Positions 1-7,226 of a DNA stretch of 14,240 nucleotides are shown in pieces. The DNA comes from UBA11996 sp964394975 (GTDB lineage Bacteria > Chloroflexota > Dehalococcoidia > Lucifugimonadales > UBA826). The notes below the pieces were generated by a model that ran no database searches, was not told the origin of the DNA, and saw only the letters and a list, made by a program, of their open reading frames with translations. Within the stretch, counting starts at the first letter, position 1, and the number at the start of each line of letters is the position of its first letter. The stretch lies in assembly GCA_964394975.1 (NCBI GenBank), contig CAYMZR010000049.1:1-14240 (forward strand), read 5' to 3'. The position numbers and the translations under genes were made by a program.

Positions 1-88
1 GAAGACGGCCAGGTCTTCCTACGAAGGGCCTAGCATTCTCGCCTTGGGGTGCTCGAATACGATTTACTGTAATATCGGTGATTTTCAA
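1..88 (-). CDS. Partial N-terminus, probable MR/MLE (enolase-superfamily) enzyme
   Basis: Reading leftward from a TTG at 86-88, the frame stays open to the window edge and gives 29 residues beginning MKITDITVNRIRAP. This resembles the usual first beta-strand of mandelate racemase/muconate lactonizing enzymes, which act as sugar-acid dehydratases or racemases. A Shine-Dalgarno GGGAG lies 6 nt before the TTG, supporting this start over any ATG. The gene begins 24 bp after the stop of the McrA-head/membrane protein on the same strand, so the two are probably co-transcribed. The catalytic barrel lies outside the window, so the family call rests on a short N-terminal resemblance and the reaction cannot be predicted. 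Confidence 0.5.
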   Translation of the reverse strand, partial: MKITDITVNRIRAPQGENARPFVGRPGRL

Positions 89-112
89 TTCAGTCTCCCT
101 CTTTTAAATAAA

Positions 113-664
113 TTATTTCTTTTTTTTGATCAGAATGACAGCAGCAGCAGTTGAGATTAATCCGAAAGCAGACCCTACCGCGATTTTTATCGGATGTTTT
201 CTCGCTGATTTATATATTGGTGAAAGTCTATTTTTTATAGATAAAGAAGTTTCCTTTCCCACTTCAACAGCATTTCGCATATATTTCAATTTGGAATCTG
301 ATAAGTTTTCATCATCTGGTTTGTTGGGAAAATCAATTTTATTAATGATTGCTTCAGCTTCTGTAGATAGAAGGTGAAAATTAGAAGAAAATTCTTCCCA
401 AACTGCTGATTCCATTCGGCTGCCTTTTTCCATCCCTGAAGACTCTTTTGGATTCAAGGTAGCGAATTTTCGAAGTTTAAGGGCCACTGCGTCAGGATTC
501 CTAAATTTAATCGGGTCTGGAGTGGTTTCTGGATCAGTAAGATGTCTCAAATACCAGCTGAGTTTTTGAGCCTCTGGACTGTTTTCACGCACTCTACCGT
601 GGTTTATGTACGTGTTAAGAGCCAGTATTGTCTCCTCTCTACTCCACGGAGGTATTTTTACCAT
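113..664 (-). CDS. McrA-type N-terminal 'head' domain protein with C-terminal membrane anchor
   Basis: 183 residues. Residues 7-110 match the pattern of the N-terminal domain that precedes HNH nuclease domains in McrA/ScoMcrA-like restriction endonucleases: WSREETILAL at 7-16, a central LSWYLR, FRNPDAVALKLRKF at 54-67, NP at 71-72, then a VWEEF segment at 89-93. In those enzymes an HNH nuclease, often with a modified-DNA reader, follows. Here there is a polar linker (111-157), then one hydrophobic helix at about 160-179 ending in four lysines. No HNH or other catalytic motif is visible. The ATG at 662-664 has AAGGA about 9 nt upstream. The gene is divergent from the RNase D-like gene and precedes the MR/MLE-like gene. 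The domain match is by pattern recall; the function is unknown, possibly nucleic-acid or partner binding at the membrane. Confidence 0.7.
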   Translation of the reverse strand: MVKIPPWSREETILALNTYINHGRVRENSPEAQKLSWYLRHLTDPETTPDPIKFRNPDAVALKLRKFATLNPKESSGMEKGSRMESAVWEEFSSNFHLLSTEAEAIINKIDFPNKPDDENLSDSKLKYMRNAVEVGKETSLSIKNRLSPIYKSARKHPIKIAVGSAFGLISTAAAVILIKKKK

Positions 665-750
665 GCCTTCGATCCTTCATTATTGTATGGACTGGAAACT
701 TACATAAAGTTGAAAAATTGTGCAAATGTAGCCCTTGTATTTTATTGGGT

Positions 751-756
751 TATACT
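751..756 (+). promoter_or_regulatory. Possible -10 box for the RNase D-like gene
   Basis: TATACT at 751-756 in the 116-bp divergent gap would start transcription near 763, shortly before the in-frame ATG at 781. No convincing -35 is present, so this is a weak call. It fits an original translation start at 781. Confidence 0.25.
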
Positions 757-873
757 TCTCGCATTAATCACAATGCAGGAATGAGCTAAAAAGTCATAAA
801 AGAAACACCCAACCCCCTCACTTCTTCAGATGATCTTAACAAAATCGTCGAAGATTCAATTACAAACCGCTAT

Positions 874-1938
874 GTGAGCATAGACATAGAAGGAAATGGG
901 TTTTTTAGATACCCAGAATGTGTGTGTTTGATTCAGATTTGTATAGGTGCAGATATATATCTAGTTGACCCTTTAGCAATAGACGATATTTCTGTTCTTG
1001 GTGAGATCTTTAGAGACCATAAAATTACAAAAATTCTTCATGCTGGTGATTACGACATTCGAAGTTTGAACAGAGACTACGGATTTTCATTTTCTAATGT
1101 TTTCGATACAAGTTTGGGTGCAGCACTACTGGGATCCAAAAAATTAGGTCTTGATTCGGTGTTGAAAGAATATATTGACGCCAACGTTACCAAAGACAAG
1201 AAGCTTCAAAGAAGCGACTGGACTATTCGACCACTTAGTAAAGAAGCTCGAACTTATGCTGCAGATGATGTGAGATATTTACATAGTGCAATGCAAGTCA
1301 TGAATAAAAGACTTGAAAATCTAGGTAGGATTTCATGGTTGAGAGAGGAATGCGAAAGGTTACAACAAGTGAAGTTTCACCCCAAAGACGAAGATACTGC
1401 ATTCTTGGACGTCAAAGGTAGTAAGAATTTAGATGGCCGTTCTCTGTCTGTACTCCAGTCTTTGTATGCAGTTAGGGAAGATGAAGCCATAGGTAAAGAT
1501 CGTCCTCCGTTTAAAATTGTAGGCGATTCAGTTTTGGTTGGCATAGCTAGAAACCCTCATTCCGACTATTCAGAGATAAAGGGAATAGGTGCTTGGGGAC
1601 GTCCGGGAGTATCTAAACGTATTAGAAAAATAGTGACTGATGCTCTTACTCAGGAACCTGTCGAAAGACCGCCAAGTAAAATCACCAGAAAAAGTCCTAT
1701 GTCGAATAAAGAGCGAGAAAAGGCTAATATCAGATTGAAAGAGCTAAAAGAATGGAGAAAGACTATAGGCCAGGATCTTGATGTAGACCCAAGCTTACTA
1801 TGGCCTACAAATAGTTTAAATAGACTTTCTAGAGATCCTAACACTTTTATAACAGAGGTCTTGGAACCAGAAGTAAGAAATTGGCAACGGTTGGAATTTG
1901 GAAGTAGATTAGAAGAAAAACTATCGTCTTTCCAATAA
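874..1938 (+). CDS. RNase D-like 3'-5' exonuclease (DEDDy) with HRDC domain
   Basis: From GTG 874 the protein is 354 residues. The three exonuclease motifs of the DEDDy family are visible: D4 and E6 in SIDIEGNG, H56...D61 in HAGDYDIRSL, and Y128...D132 in YAADDVRYL. An HRDC-like helical nucleic-acid-binding region follows at roughly 185-260. RNase D enzymes trim the 3' ends of tRNA and other small RNAs with two metal ions in the cytoplasm. The start is a problem: residues before GTG 874 continue as family-like sequence (IKKETPNPLTSSDDLNKIVE) back to about 790, and GTG 874 has no ribosome site and would delete the first strand. The only upstream in-frame ATG (781) is followed by AGC and TAA (787-789). 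ATA 796, ATC 844 and ATT 859 are the remaining candidates. The true coding region therefore probably begins at 781-796. Confidence 0.85.
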   Translation: MSIDIEGNGFFRYPECVCLIQICIGADIYLVDPLAIDDISVLGEIFRDHKITKILHAGDYDIRSLNRDYGFSFSNVFDTSLGAALLGSKKLGLDSVLKEYIDANVTKDKKLQRSDWTIRPLSKEARTYAADDVRYLHSAMQVMNKRLENLGRISWLREECERLQQVKFHPKDEDTAFLDVKGSKNLDGRSLSVLQSLYAVREDEAIGKDRPPFKIVGDSVLVGIARNPHSDYSEIKGIGAWGRPGVSKRIRKIVTDALTQEPVERPPSKITRKSPMSNKEREKANIRLKELKEWRKTIGQDLDVDPSLLWPTNSLNRLSRDPNTFITEVLEPEVRNWQRLEFGSRLEEKLSSFQ

Positions 1939-1969
1939 TTAGAATTGCCATAATTCAAGAGGTGGGTGT

Positions 1970-2329
1970 ATGGAATTTTCAGTACCTTGGTCGATAGCAG
2001 TTGTTTTGTTGGTTTGTTTGATGTTTCTCGGGAATCTATGTTTTAAGATGAGATCTTCGTCAGCTGAATTGAAATCTCAAATTAGGAGTCAATCAACTAG
2101 ATATGGCCAGATAACTGAACAATTTTTGCCTCTGGTGGAGTCTTATCCTTGGGACAGTAAGCACTTTAGGTTTTTAGGGAGTCCGATTGACGGAATTCAG
2201 TTTGAAGAAGACAAGATAATTCTTGTCGAATTCAAATCTTCCTCTAGTCAGATGTCTGGTAGGCAAAGGAAAATAAAAAACTTGGTTGATCAAGGCAAAG
2301 TTGAATTTGAATTAATTAGAGCCGGTTAG
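1970..2329 (+). CDS. Membrane-anchored nuclease related to archaeal Holliday junction resolvase (Endonuc_Holl family)
   Basis: 119 residues. A hydrophobic N-terminal helix (about 7-25) is followed by a short charged helix and a compact nuclease-like core. The core shows the PD-(D/E)xK pattern: GSPID with D74, VEFK with E87 and K89, then SGRQRKIK with Q99, as in the family annotated as an endonuclease related to archaeal Holliday junction resolvase. The protein would sit at the inner membrane with its core in the cytoplasm. The ATG is preceded by GAGGTG about 7 nt upstream. It starts 31 bp after the exonuclease gene and ends 23 bp before the Old Yellow Enzyme gene, consistent with one operon. 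Cleavage activity of this family is not something I can vouch for; the substrate is unknown. Confidence 0.75.
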   Translation: MEFSVPWSIAVVLLVCLMFLGNLCFKMRSSSAELKSQIRSQSTRYGQITEQFLPLVESYPWDSKHFRFLGSPIDGIQFEEDKIILVEFKSSSSQMSGRQRKIKNLVDQGKVEFELIRAG

Positions 2330-2352
2330 AAAGTGACAAAGGTTACAAAATT

Positions 2353-3426
2353 ATGAGTAACTTGTTTACCCCTATTACCATAAGGGGAGAAAAAATAAGA
2401 AATAGGCTTTTTGTTGCTCCGATGTGCCAGTATTCTGTGAATGAAGAAGATGGTATGGCCACTGATTGGCATATGGTTCATTTAGGTACCAGAGCTGTGG
2501 GTGGAGCTGGTTTAGTTATGGCTGAGGCAACTGCGGTATCGCCAGAAGGAAGAATTTCGCCTCAAGACCTAGGTATCTGGTCCGACAAACATGCTTCTGT
2601 CCTGAAGCCAATAGTAAACTTCATCGATTCTCAAGGTGCAACACCTTCTATTCAACTAGCTCACGCTGGTAGGAAGGCTTCTCATAAAAGGCCTTGGGAG
2701 GGAAGCGATGTTTTAACAAAAGAGAACGGAGGTTGGGATATAGTCGGACCATCGTCTTTAGAATACGACGATGGTTGGGTGGTTCCTGAGGAATTGTCTA
2801 TAGAAGACATTGATTTGATAGTTTCTGATTTTTCTGCATCAGCAGTTAGATCAGTTGAAGCTGGATTCAAGGTACTAGAATTGCATCTGGCCCATGGGTA
2901 TTTGGCCTGCGAATTCATGTCGCCACTTTCAAACAAACGGAATGATAAATATGGTGGGTCCTTAAGGAATAGATGTCGTTTTCCGATCGACATTGTTTCC
3001 TCTGTAAGGAAATCCATTCCTGAATCTATGCCCCTGTTGGTTCGGATATCTGCGACAGAATATATGACGGATGGTTGGTCACTCGAGGATTCTATAGAAC
3101 TTTCCGGCTGGTTTAAGGAGGAAGGAGTAGACATGATAGATTGTTCTTCTGGTGGGAATTCAGCAGATCAAGATTTAGATCCGTATCCGGGGTATCAAGT
3201 GCCCTTTTCAGCCGCTATAAAAAAGGAAGTCGATATATTAACTGGGGCAGTAGGGTTGATTACAGATGCTTATCAGGCTGAACAGACTCTTCGAAACGAG
3301 GAGGCAGACGCTATTTTATTGGGAAGAGAACTACTAAGGAATCCATACTGGGCTTTAAACGCTCAGGTTGAACTAGATCGTGAAGATTCTGTATGGCCAC
3401 CTCAATATGTAAGGGCAAGGCAGTAA
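2353..3426 (+). CDS. Old Yellow Enzyme family NADPH:flavin ene-reductase, YqjM/NamA type
   Basis: 357 residues forming a single FMN-binding TIM barrel, the usual length for this class. It carries the thermophilic-like OYE signatures: PMCQYS with C25 and Y27 (flavin tuning), QLAHAGRKA at 101-109, the substrate-binding pair H178/H181 followed by Y183 in HLAHGYL, SPLSNKRNDKYGGS at 190-203, and a C-terminal QYVR whose R354 matches the arginine finger that reaches into the neighbouring subunit. Such enzymes reduce activated C=C bonds of unsaturated aldehydes, ketones and related compounds using NADPH. Where most homologues have His after the YL of HGYL, this one has YLACEF. The ATG has a weak AAAGG about 10 nt upstream. 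The gene is last in a plus-strand run; its physiological substrate is not evident. Confidence 0.93.
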   Translation: MSNLFTPITIRGEKIRNRLFVAPMCQYSVNEEDGMATDWHMVHLGTRAVGGAGLVMAEATAVSPEGRISPQDLGIWSDKHASVLKPIVNFIDSQGATPSIQLAHAGRKASHKRPWEGSDVLTKENGGWDIVGPSSLEYDDGWVVPEELSIEDIDLIVSDFSASAVRSVEAGFKVLELHLAHGYLACEFMSPLSNKRNDKYGGSLRNRCRFPIDIVSSVRKSIPESMPLLVRISATEYMTDGWSLEDSIELSGWFKEEGVDMIDCSSGGNSADQDLDPYPGYQVPFSAAIKKEVDILTGAVGLITDAYQAEQTLRNEEADAILLGRELLRNPYWALNAQVELDREDSVWPPQYVRARQ

Positions 3427-3440
3427 TTAAGTTGGTGTTT

Positions 3441-3590
3441 TTATTTAAACCATTTTTGGGTCAAAAAAAAAATAATTCCGATGACAAATCCCACCGCAGT
3501 GATCTCTATATTTCCCTTTATTAGACCTCCAGTAACGAGACCTAGAGACAAGGAAAATGCGGCAACTAAAATGAACCAACCTTTATTCAA
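3441..3590 (-). CDS. Small membrane protein, 49 residues, two predicted helices
   Basis: A short frame with a TTG start at 3588-3590, preceded by AAAGGGA about 8 nt upstream and by an in-frame TAG directly before the start, so no ATG alternative exists. The protein begins MNKGWFILVAAFSLSL, has one hydrophobic helix at 5-24, a short polar turn with K25, N27 and E29, and a second helix at 31-43, ending in LTQKWFK. It would span the membrane twice as a hairpin. It is convergent with the Old Yellow Enzyme gene (14 bp apart) and divergent from the CinA-domain gene. A run of ten T residues on the coding strand encodes part of helix 2. I do not recognise a family. Good ribosome site, membrane-protein composition and fit to the gap argue that it is real. 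Confidence 0.6.
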   Translation of the reverse strand: MNKGWFILVAAFSLSLGLVTGGLIKGNIEITAVGFVIGIIFFLTQKWFK

Positions 3591-3713
3591 AGACTATTTC
3601 CCTTTGTATTAAATGAATATAGGGTTTATCTTAAAGGTAAAGACGCATTACAGCTAGATTTTGAGATAAGTCTATTTTTAGAATGAGACAGTTAGGCAAG
3701 GAGCAGGTTAGAT

Positions 3714-4205
3714 ATGGACAAGGAAACTTTGAGATTGGCTGACAGGGCAGCGACTCTCTTAAAAGAATCCAACCAAACGATCGGGATCGCTGAATCTTCT
3801 TCAGGAGGGTTGATTTCAGCCCATTTGCTGGCTATACCCGGCGCATCTAAGTATTTCATTGGTGGGTCAGTTATTTATACTCGCGTGGCTCAAAAGGGTT
3901 TATTGAGAGTAAAGGACGAACAAATGGTAGGGTTAAGGGCTTCCACTGAAGAATATGCCTTATTAAATGCTAAAACAATAAGGGAAACACTTGAAACAAC
4001 ATGGGGCTTAAGTGAGACTGGGGCAACAGGTCCAACTGGAAACCGGTACGGAGATTCTTCGGGGCATTCGTGTATAGGTATATCGGGCCCAATATCTCGC
4101 GCTGTTACTATTGAGACGGGAGCGGATCAAAGAGAACAAAATATGATTTCTTTCACGAAAGAAGCTCTAGATTTTTTGATAAAATGCCTCGAAGAATGTT
4201 GTTAA
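3714..4205 (+). CDS. CinA C-terminal domain protein, PncC-type nicotinamide-nucleotide amidohydrolase
   Basis: 163 residues, the length of a stand-alone CinA C-terminal domain with no N-terminal molybdopterin-binding (COG1058) part. Signatures: IAESSSGGLISA at 25-36 with the conserved Ser-rich nucleophile region, PGASKYFIGGSVIYT at 42-56, K61 after VAQ, and a Gly-rich GATGPTGNRYGD at 103-114 in place of the common GIAGPGG form. The characterised relatives deamidate nicotinamide mononucleotide to nicotinate mononucleotide in pyridine-nucleotide salvage. AAGGAG lies about 10 nt before the ATG. It appears to be monocistronic, facing the MFS gene 37 bp away. The variant glycine loop leaves open whether it acts on NMN or on another amide. 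Confidence 0.85.
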   Translation: MDKETLRLADRAATLLKESNQTIGIAESSSGGLISAHLLAIPGASKYFIGGSVIYTRVAQKGLLRVKDEQMVGLRASTEEYALLNAKTIRETLETTWGLSETGATGPTGNRYGDSSGHSCIGISGPISRAVTIETGADQREQNMISFTKEALDFLIKCLEECC

Positions 4206-4234
4206 TCATCTTCAACTTTGACCTTGTATTTGTC

Positions 4235-4257
4235 ATAGTGGGCTACTCGCTATTTTG
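4235..4257 (+). terminator. Weak possible terminator after the CinA-domain gene
   Basis: ATAGTG at 4235-4240 can pair with CGCTAT at 4248-4253 (one G-U pair, 7-nt loop), followed by a short T run at 4253-4256. The hairpin overlaps the 3' end of the convergent MFS gene. It is too weak for more than a tentative call. Confidence 0.25.
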
Positions 4258-5496
4258 AGACATAAAATCCTTTTCTGGCGTTCCCATTGCTTGTAAAGCG
4301 AATATGCCTATTCCCATCACAACAACTATTCCATAGAACATAGGTCGGTAACTATCAAGGATGTCATAGGATAAACCTGCCAGTATAGGTCCAACGGCAA
4401 ATGAAATCGCTGTGCCATATCCTGCGACCCCCATTATGCTCCCAAAGCTTTTGAGACCAAAATAATCTTGAATAATCATGTTTATCAAGGTGCCGAATGC
4501 TCCCATGCATAGCCCCCAAAGTGGAGAGCAGACCCAGATTATTCCAGGAATAGTGGGGTTGATTGAAAGTATAAGGGCTACAGAAAGACCGAAAAAAGAT
4601 ACCATCATTGCATATCTGGCGGTAATTTTTTCCCCTAGAACTCCAAATATTAATTTTCCACTCATGCCTCCTATGGCCAGAATGCTCATGGCTGTTGCTG
4701 CCGTAGAAGGGTTTACTCCTTCGTTGACGTAGTGAGAGATGAGTTGTGGTAACAAAGAAGCAAAAGGGGTTGCTCCGACCAGGAATATATATAGTAGTAG
4801 GTATAGGTTTTTTGATTGAATAGCTTCCTTCATTGACATGCCTGGAAGCTCTGTATTTTTTAAACTTGGTTCTTTCTGCAGGCTGGCAGAATTTACATAT
4901 TGGGGTTCCCGTAGACCAATTAGCACAGTTATGACTATAAAAAAAGTTAACAAGCCTTGTAGGTAATAGCCAGATTGCCAACCCCCAAATGCAATGACAA
5001 TTCCGATGATGCCCGGCATAACAACTCCTCCAAAATTGTTTCCCATCATTGCTATTCCCATCACACGGCCCCTTGCATTTGGAAACCATAACCCGACTAT
5101 CCTGCCGACAGGAGTCATGGTGGAAGAGAATCCAGCGTATTGTAAAAAACTCAGAGCGTACCAATGCCATAGTTCACTCATCATCGGCCGTAGTAGATAG
5201 CTTAAGGCGGTTAAGAGGACACAGAAAGCGACTACCATTCGCGGACCTTTACGGTCTATCACCCGGCCTATAAAAGGGGCTAGCATTTGTCCGACTGCCA
5301 GAAATGAAAGTGAGGCATTGATATGAGTTCGGGACCAACCGAATTCTTTGGCCATTTCGTCACCAAATAACGCAAATGTATATGTGCTAAACCCCACTAA
5401 AGCGGTGGATATACCGAAACAAACTGAGACAGCCCACCAGCCGTGAGATGGATTAACAGGATTCCATTTGGATTTGGATGTATAAGAGTTAGTCAA
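4243..5496 (-). CDS. MFS permease, monocarboxylate/oxalate-formate antiporter-like (copy A)
   Basis: 417 residues with about twelve hydrophobic segments and a polar central loop at about 196-232, the normal MFS plan. Motif A is clear between helices 2 and 3 (GRVIDRKGPR, 77-86), and LWFPNARGRVMG (137-148) with MGNNFGG (151-157) marks the helix 4-5 region. Family members move small organic anions such as mono- or dicarboxylates across the inner membrane. The start is TTG at 5494-5496 with GAAGAA about 5 nt upstream; no ATG precedes the first helix. It aligns without gaps over roughly the first 230 residues with the divergent permease at 5939, sharing EFGWxRTxIN, GR..D..G.R and LWFP..RGR..G, so the two are paralogues. 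Substrate unknown. Confidence 0.88.
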   Translation of the reverse strand: MTNSYTSKSKWNPVNPSHGWWAVSVCFGISTALVGFSTYTFALFGDEMAKEFGWSRTHINASLSFLAVGQMLAPFIGRVIDRKGPRMVVAFCVLLTALSYLLRPMMSELWHWYALSFLQYAGFSSTMTPVGRIVGLWFPNARGRVMGIAMMGNNFGGVVMPGIIGIVIAFGGWQSGYYLQGLLTFFIVITVLIGLREPQYVNSASLQKEPSLKNTELPGMSMKEAIQSKNLYLLLYIFLVGATPFASLLPQLISHYVNEGVNPSTAATAMSILAIGGMSGKLIFGVLGEKITARYAMMVSFFGLSVALILSINPTIPGIIWVCSPLWGLCMGAFGTLINMIIQDYFGLKSFGSIMGVAGYGTAISFAVGPILAGLSYDILDSYRPMFYGIVVVMGIGIFALQAMGTPEKDFMSQNSE

Positions 5497-5684
5497 CTAG
5501 TTCTTCAATGTAATTAGTCAGATGTTTCAAAACTACCGATGAGCATAAATCAGGATTATTTTCTGATAGCTAAGAAAAAATTTATTTAACTTCATATTGT
5601 TGGTTTAAAGCACAATGTTTTATTATAATTTATAGTTTGTAATATAAAGCTCTCTTTACTGAGGATTCTATATTTATGCCATGA
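5497..5684. other. AT-rich intergenic stretch between divergent MFS genes
   Basis: The left part of a 442-bp gap. It is very AT-rich. I see no open frame, RNA gene, clear promoter pair or long repeat in it. It should hold the promoter of the leftward MFS gene, but no unambiguous -35/-10 pair stands out. Confidence 0.5.
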
Positions 5685-5878
5685 GTCTCCAGCATACTTA
5701 ACGGAATCATAGTGACATATATTACAGGTCTGGCCCGAAGGAAAGGGGAAAGTGGCAATTTTGGCTTTTATACTCCTGGCGGCTGCCTAGTTCTACTTTT
5801 CTAACGTTACTTGTTGTTCCGATAATCTATGAAATTATGCACGAAACCGTGCCCAACTTTTTAAGATTACGAGAATAG
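5685..5878 (+). pseudogene. Decayed 3' end of an RND-type efflux pump gene
   Basis: Two fragments in different frames resemble the last two membrane helices of an RND (AcrB/HAE1-type) permease. Fragment one, frame of 5691: LNGIIVTYITGLARRKGE (5697-5750), like the NGIVLVxYINxLRRxG segment. Fragment two, frame of 5789: STFLTLLVVPIIYEIMHETV (5792-5851), continuing to a TAG at 5876-5878, like the terminal STLLTLxVVPVIYxL segment. The roughly 30 residues normally between them are missing or scrambled, and a frame change lies near 5788. Residues GGC just before the second fragment recall the GGL that usually precedes it. No start or upstream domains remain. The call rests on pattern recall of two short motifs in the right order and spacing. 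Confidence 0.5.
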
Positions 5879-5938
5879 ATGCTATAACAATTAAATGTTA
5901 ACCTTTTGGGATGATTTATTTTCCATTTAACGTTTTTC

Positions 5939-7225
5939 ATGTCTAAGGTAAACCACAACATTTCCATAGATTCACATCGCGGTATTTATAGGGGATGGAT
6001 AGTAGTAGCTGTATTATTCCTCTCAATCGGGGGGTCTATAGGCTTTGCACAATATGGGTTTGGCCTTTTTATAGTTCCTTTAGAATACGAATTTGGTTGG
6101 ACCAGAACACAGATCAATTTCGCTTTAACGCTTGGGGTGTTAGCTCATTTCCTATCTCCATTAGTTGGTCGAACAATTGATATTTTGGGATCTAGGCATG
6201 TCATGGCGGCTTCTTTGGGGGTTATAGCCTTAGGCTTTCTTCTAAGGTCGATAATGGCCGAATTGTGGCAATTCTATATTTTTTCTCTGCTTGTTTTTGC
6301 CGGGGCTCCTGGTACCGGATTGGCCACTGGTCGATTAGTACAGTTGTGGTTTCCTGCAACTCGTGGGCGAATGATGGGGTTCGTTACAGCCGGAAATAAT
6401 TTTGGTGGGATGATTTCAATACCGATTTTAACCCTTGTTATTGCTCTTGGTGGGTGGAGGTCAGGGTTCCTTTTCACAGCAGTTTTTCTGGGGATATTAG
6501 CGGTTATTTCTTTTATATTTGTAAGGGATGGTATCCAATTTGTACTGGAGGAACAGGGCAAGCGTTGGGCACCTGATGGTCTTAATAAATACTCAGAAAG
6601 AAAATTTTTGGATGGGTTGTCAGTTAGATCCGCATTAAGAGCCAGAGCTTTTTGGTTCATTGCCGTTGGCATGACGCTGCAGCAGTTTGTCAGGACTACT
6701 CTGGTTACTCAATTGGCGGCGTATCTACAAGATATTCATCTTTCCGCTGATAAAATTGGTTTATGTTTGTCGATTTTGGCATTTTTTGGAATAGCCTCTA
6801 AGGTTGTGTTTGGAAGAATCAGCGAGAACACTACTGCTAGATGGGCATATGCCATGGTTGTGGGCATTCAGGTGATAGGTGTCGCAGCTTTCATATTTTT
6901 GTCTTCAGGCAGTTTCATTTTGATATTTATTTCACTGTCCGTTTTTGGACTCGGCATGGGAGGGATAGGCGCTCTTGGTCCGCTGGCCGTAACAGAACTT
7001 TTCGGAATGAAAAACTTTGGAACTCTAAATGGTTTAATTAGGCAGGGAGTTGTTATACCAGGAATTGTAGGACCACTGCTAGCCGGTGCTGTTTACGATA
7101 GCCGTGGTAGCTATGATTTAGCTTTTAAAATAATCTTGGGGTTTCTGTTTTTGTCGTTCTTGTGTTTTGTTTTAGCTAGCCCTCCGAAAAGAGAAGAAGA
7201 TTCTGAAAGTCGAAGGGCCACTTAG
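5939..7225 (+). CDS. MFS permease, monocarboxylate/oxalate-formate antiporter-like (copy B)
   Basis: 428 residues, about twelve hydrophobic helices, central polar loop at about 196-230. Motif A (GRTIDILGSR, 77-86), LWFPATRGRMMG (137-148) and AGNNFGG (151-157) occupy the same residue numbers as in the leftward paralogue, so the pair arose by duplication and then diverged: copy B has isoleucine and leucine at 82-83 where copy A has the usual basic residues of motif A. A small-organic-anion transporter of the inner membrane is likely; the substrate is unknown. No Shine-Dalgarno is visible before the ATG, and the leader is U-rich. The stop is one nucleotide from the stop of the convergent NHL gene, leaving no room for a terminator between them. 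Confidence 0.88.
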   Translation: MSKVNHNISIDSHRGIYRGWIVVAVLFLSIGGSIGFAQYGFGLFIVPLEYEFGWTRTQINFALTLGVLAHFLSPLVGRTIDILGSRHVMAASLGVIALGFLLRSIMAELWQFYIFSLLVFAGAPGTGLATGRLVQLWFPATRGRMMGFVTAGNNFGGMISIPILTLVIALGGWRSGFLFTAVFLGILAVISFIFVRDGIQFVLEEQGKRWAPDGLNKYSERKFLDGLSVRSALRARAFWFIAVGMTLQQFVRTTLVTQLAAYLQDIHLSADKIGLCLSILAFFGIASKVVFGRISENTTARWAYAMVVGIQVIGVAAFIFLSSGSFILIFISLSVFGLGMGGIGALGPLAVTELFGMKNFGTLNGLIRQGVVIPGIVGPLLAGAVYDSRGSYDLAFKIILGFLFLSFLCFVLASPPKREEDSESRRAT

Positions 7226-7226
7226 C

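Noticed and set aside
2682..3134. 150-codon minus-strand frame opposite the Old Yellow Enzyme
   Set aside because: Serine-rich antisense shadow of a well-recognised enzyme, with no domain of its own.
4364..5170. Long 268-codon open frame on the minus strand
   Set aside because: It lies wholly inside the MFS gene on the same strand in another frame, with a composition (many His, Trp, Cys, Arg) that looks like out-of-frame translation of membrane-protein codons.
5752..5790. A 12-codon hydrophobic frame starting at GTG with AAAGGGG upstream
   Set aside because: Too short to support as a gene and better explained as part of the decayed RND sequence.
5839..5862. GCACG/CGTGC hairpin followed by a short T run as a terminator
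   Set aside because: Only five base pairs, the T run is separated by several bases, and it falls within the RND remnant where no intact upstream gene needs a terminator.
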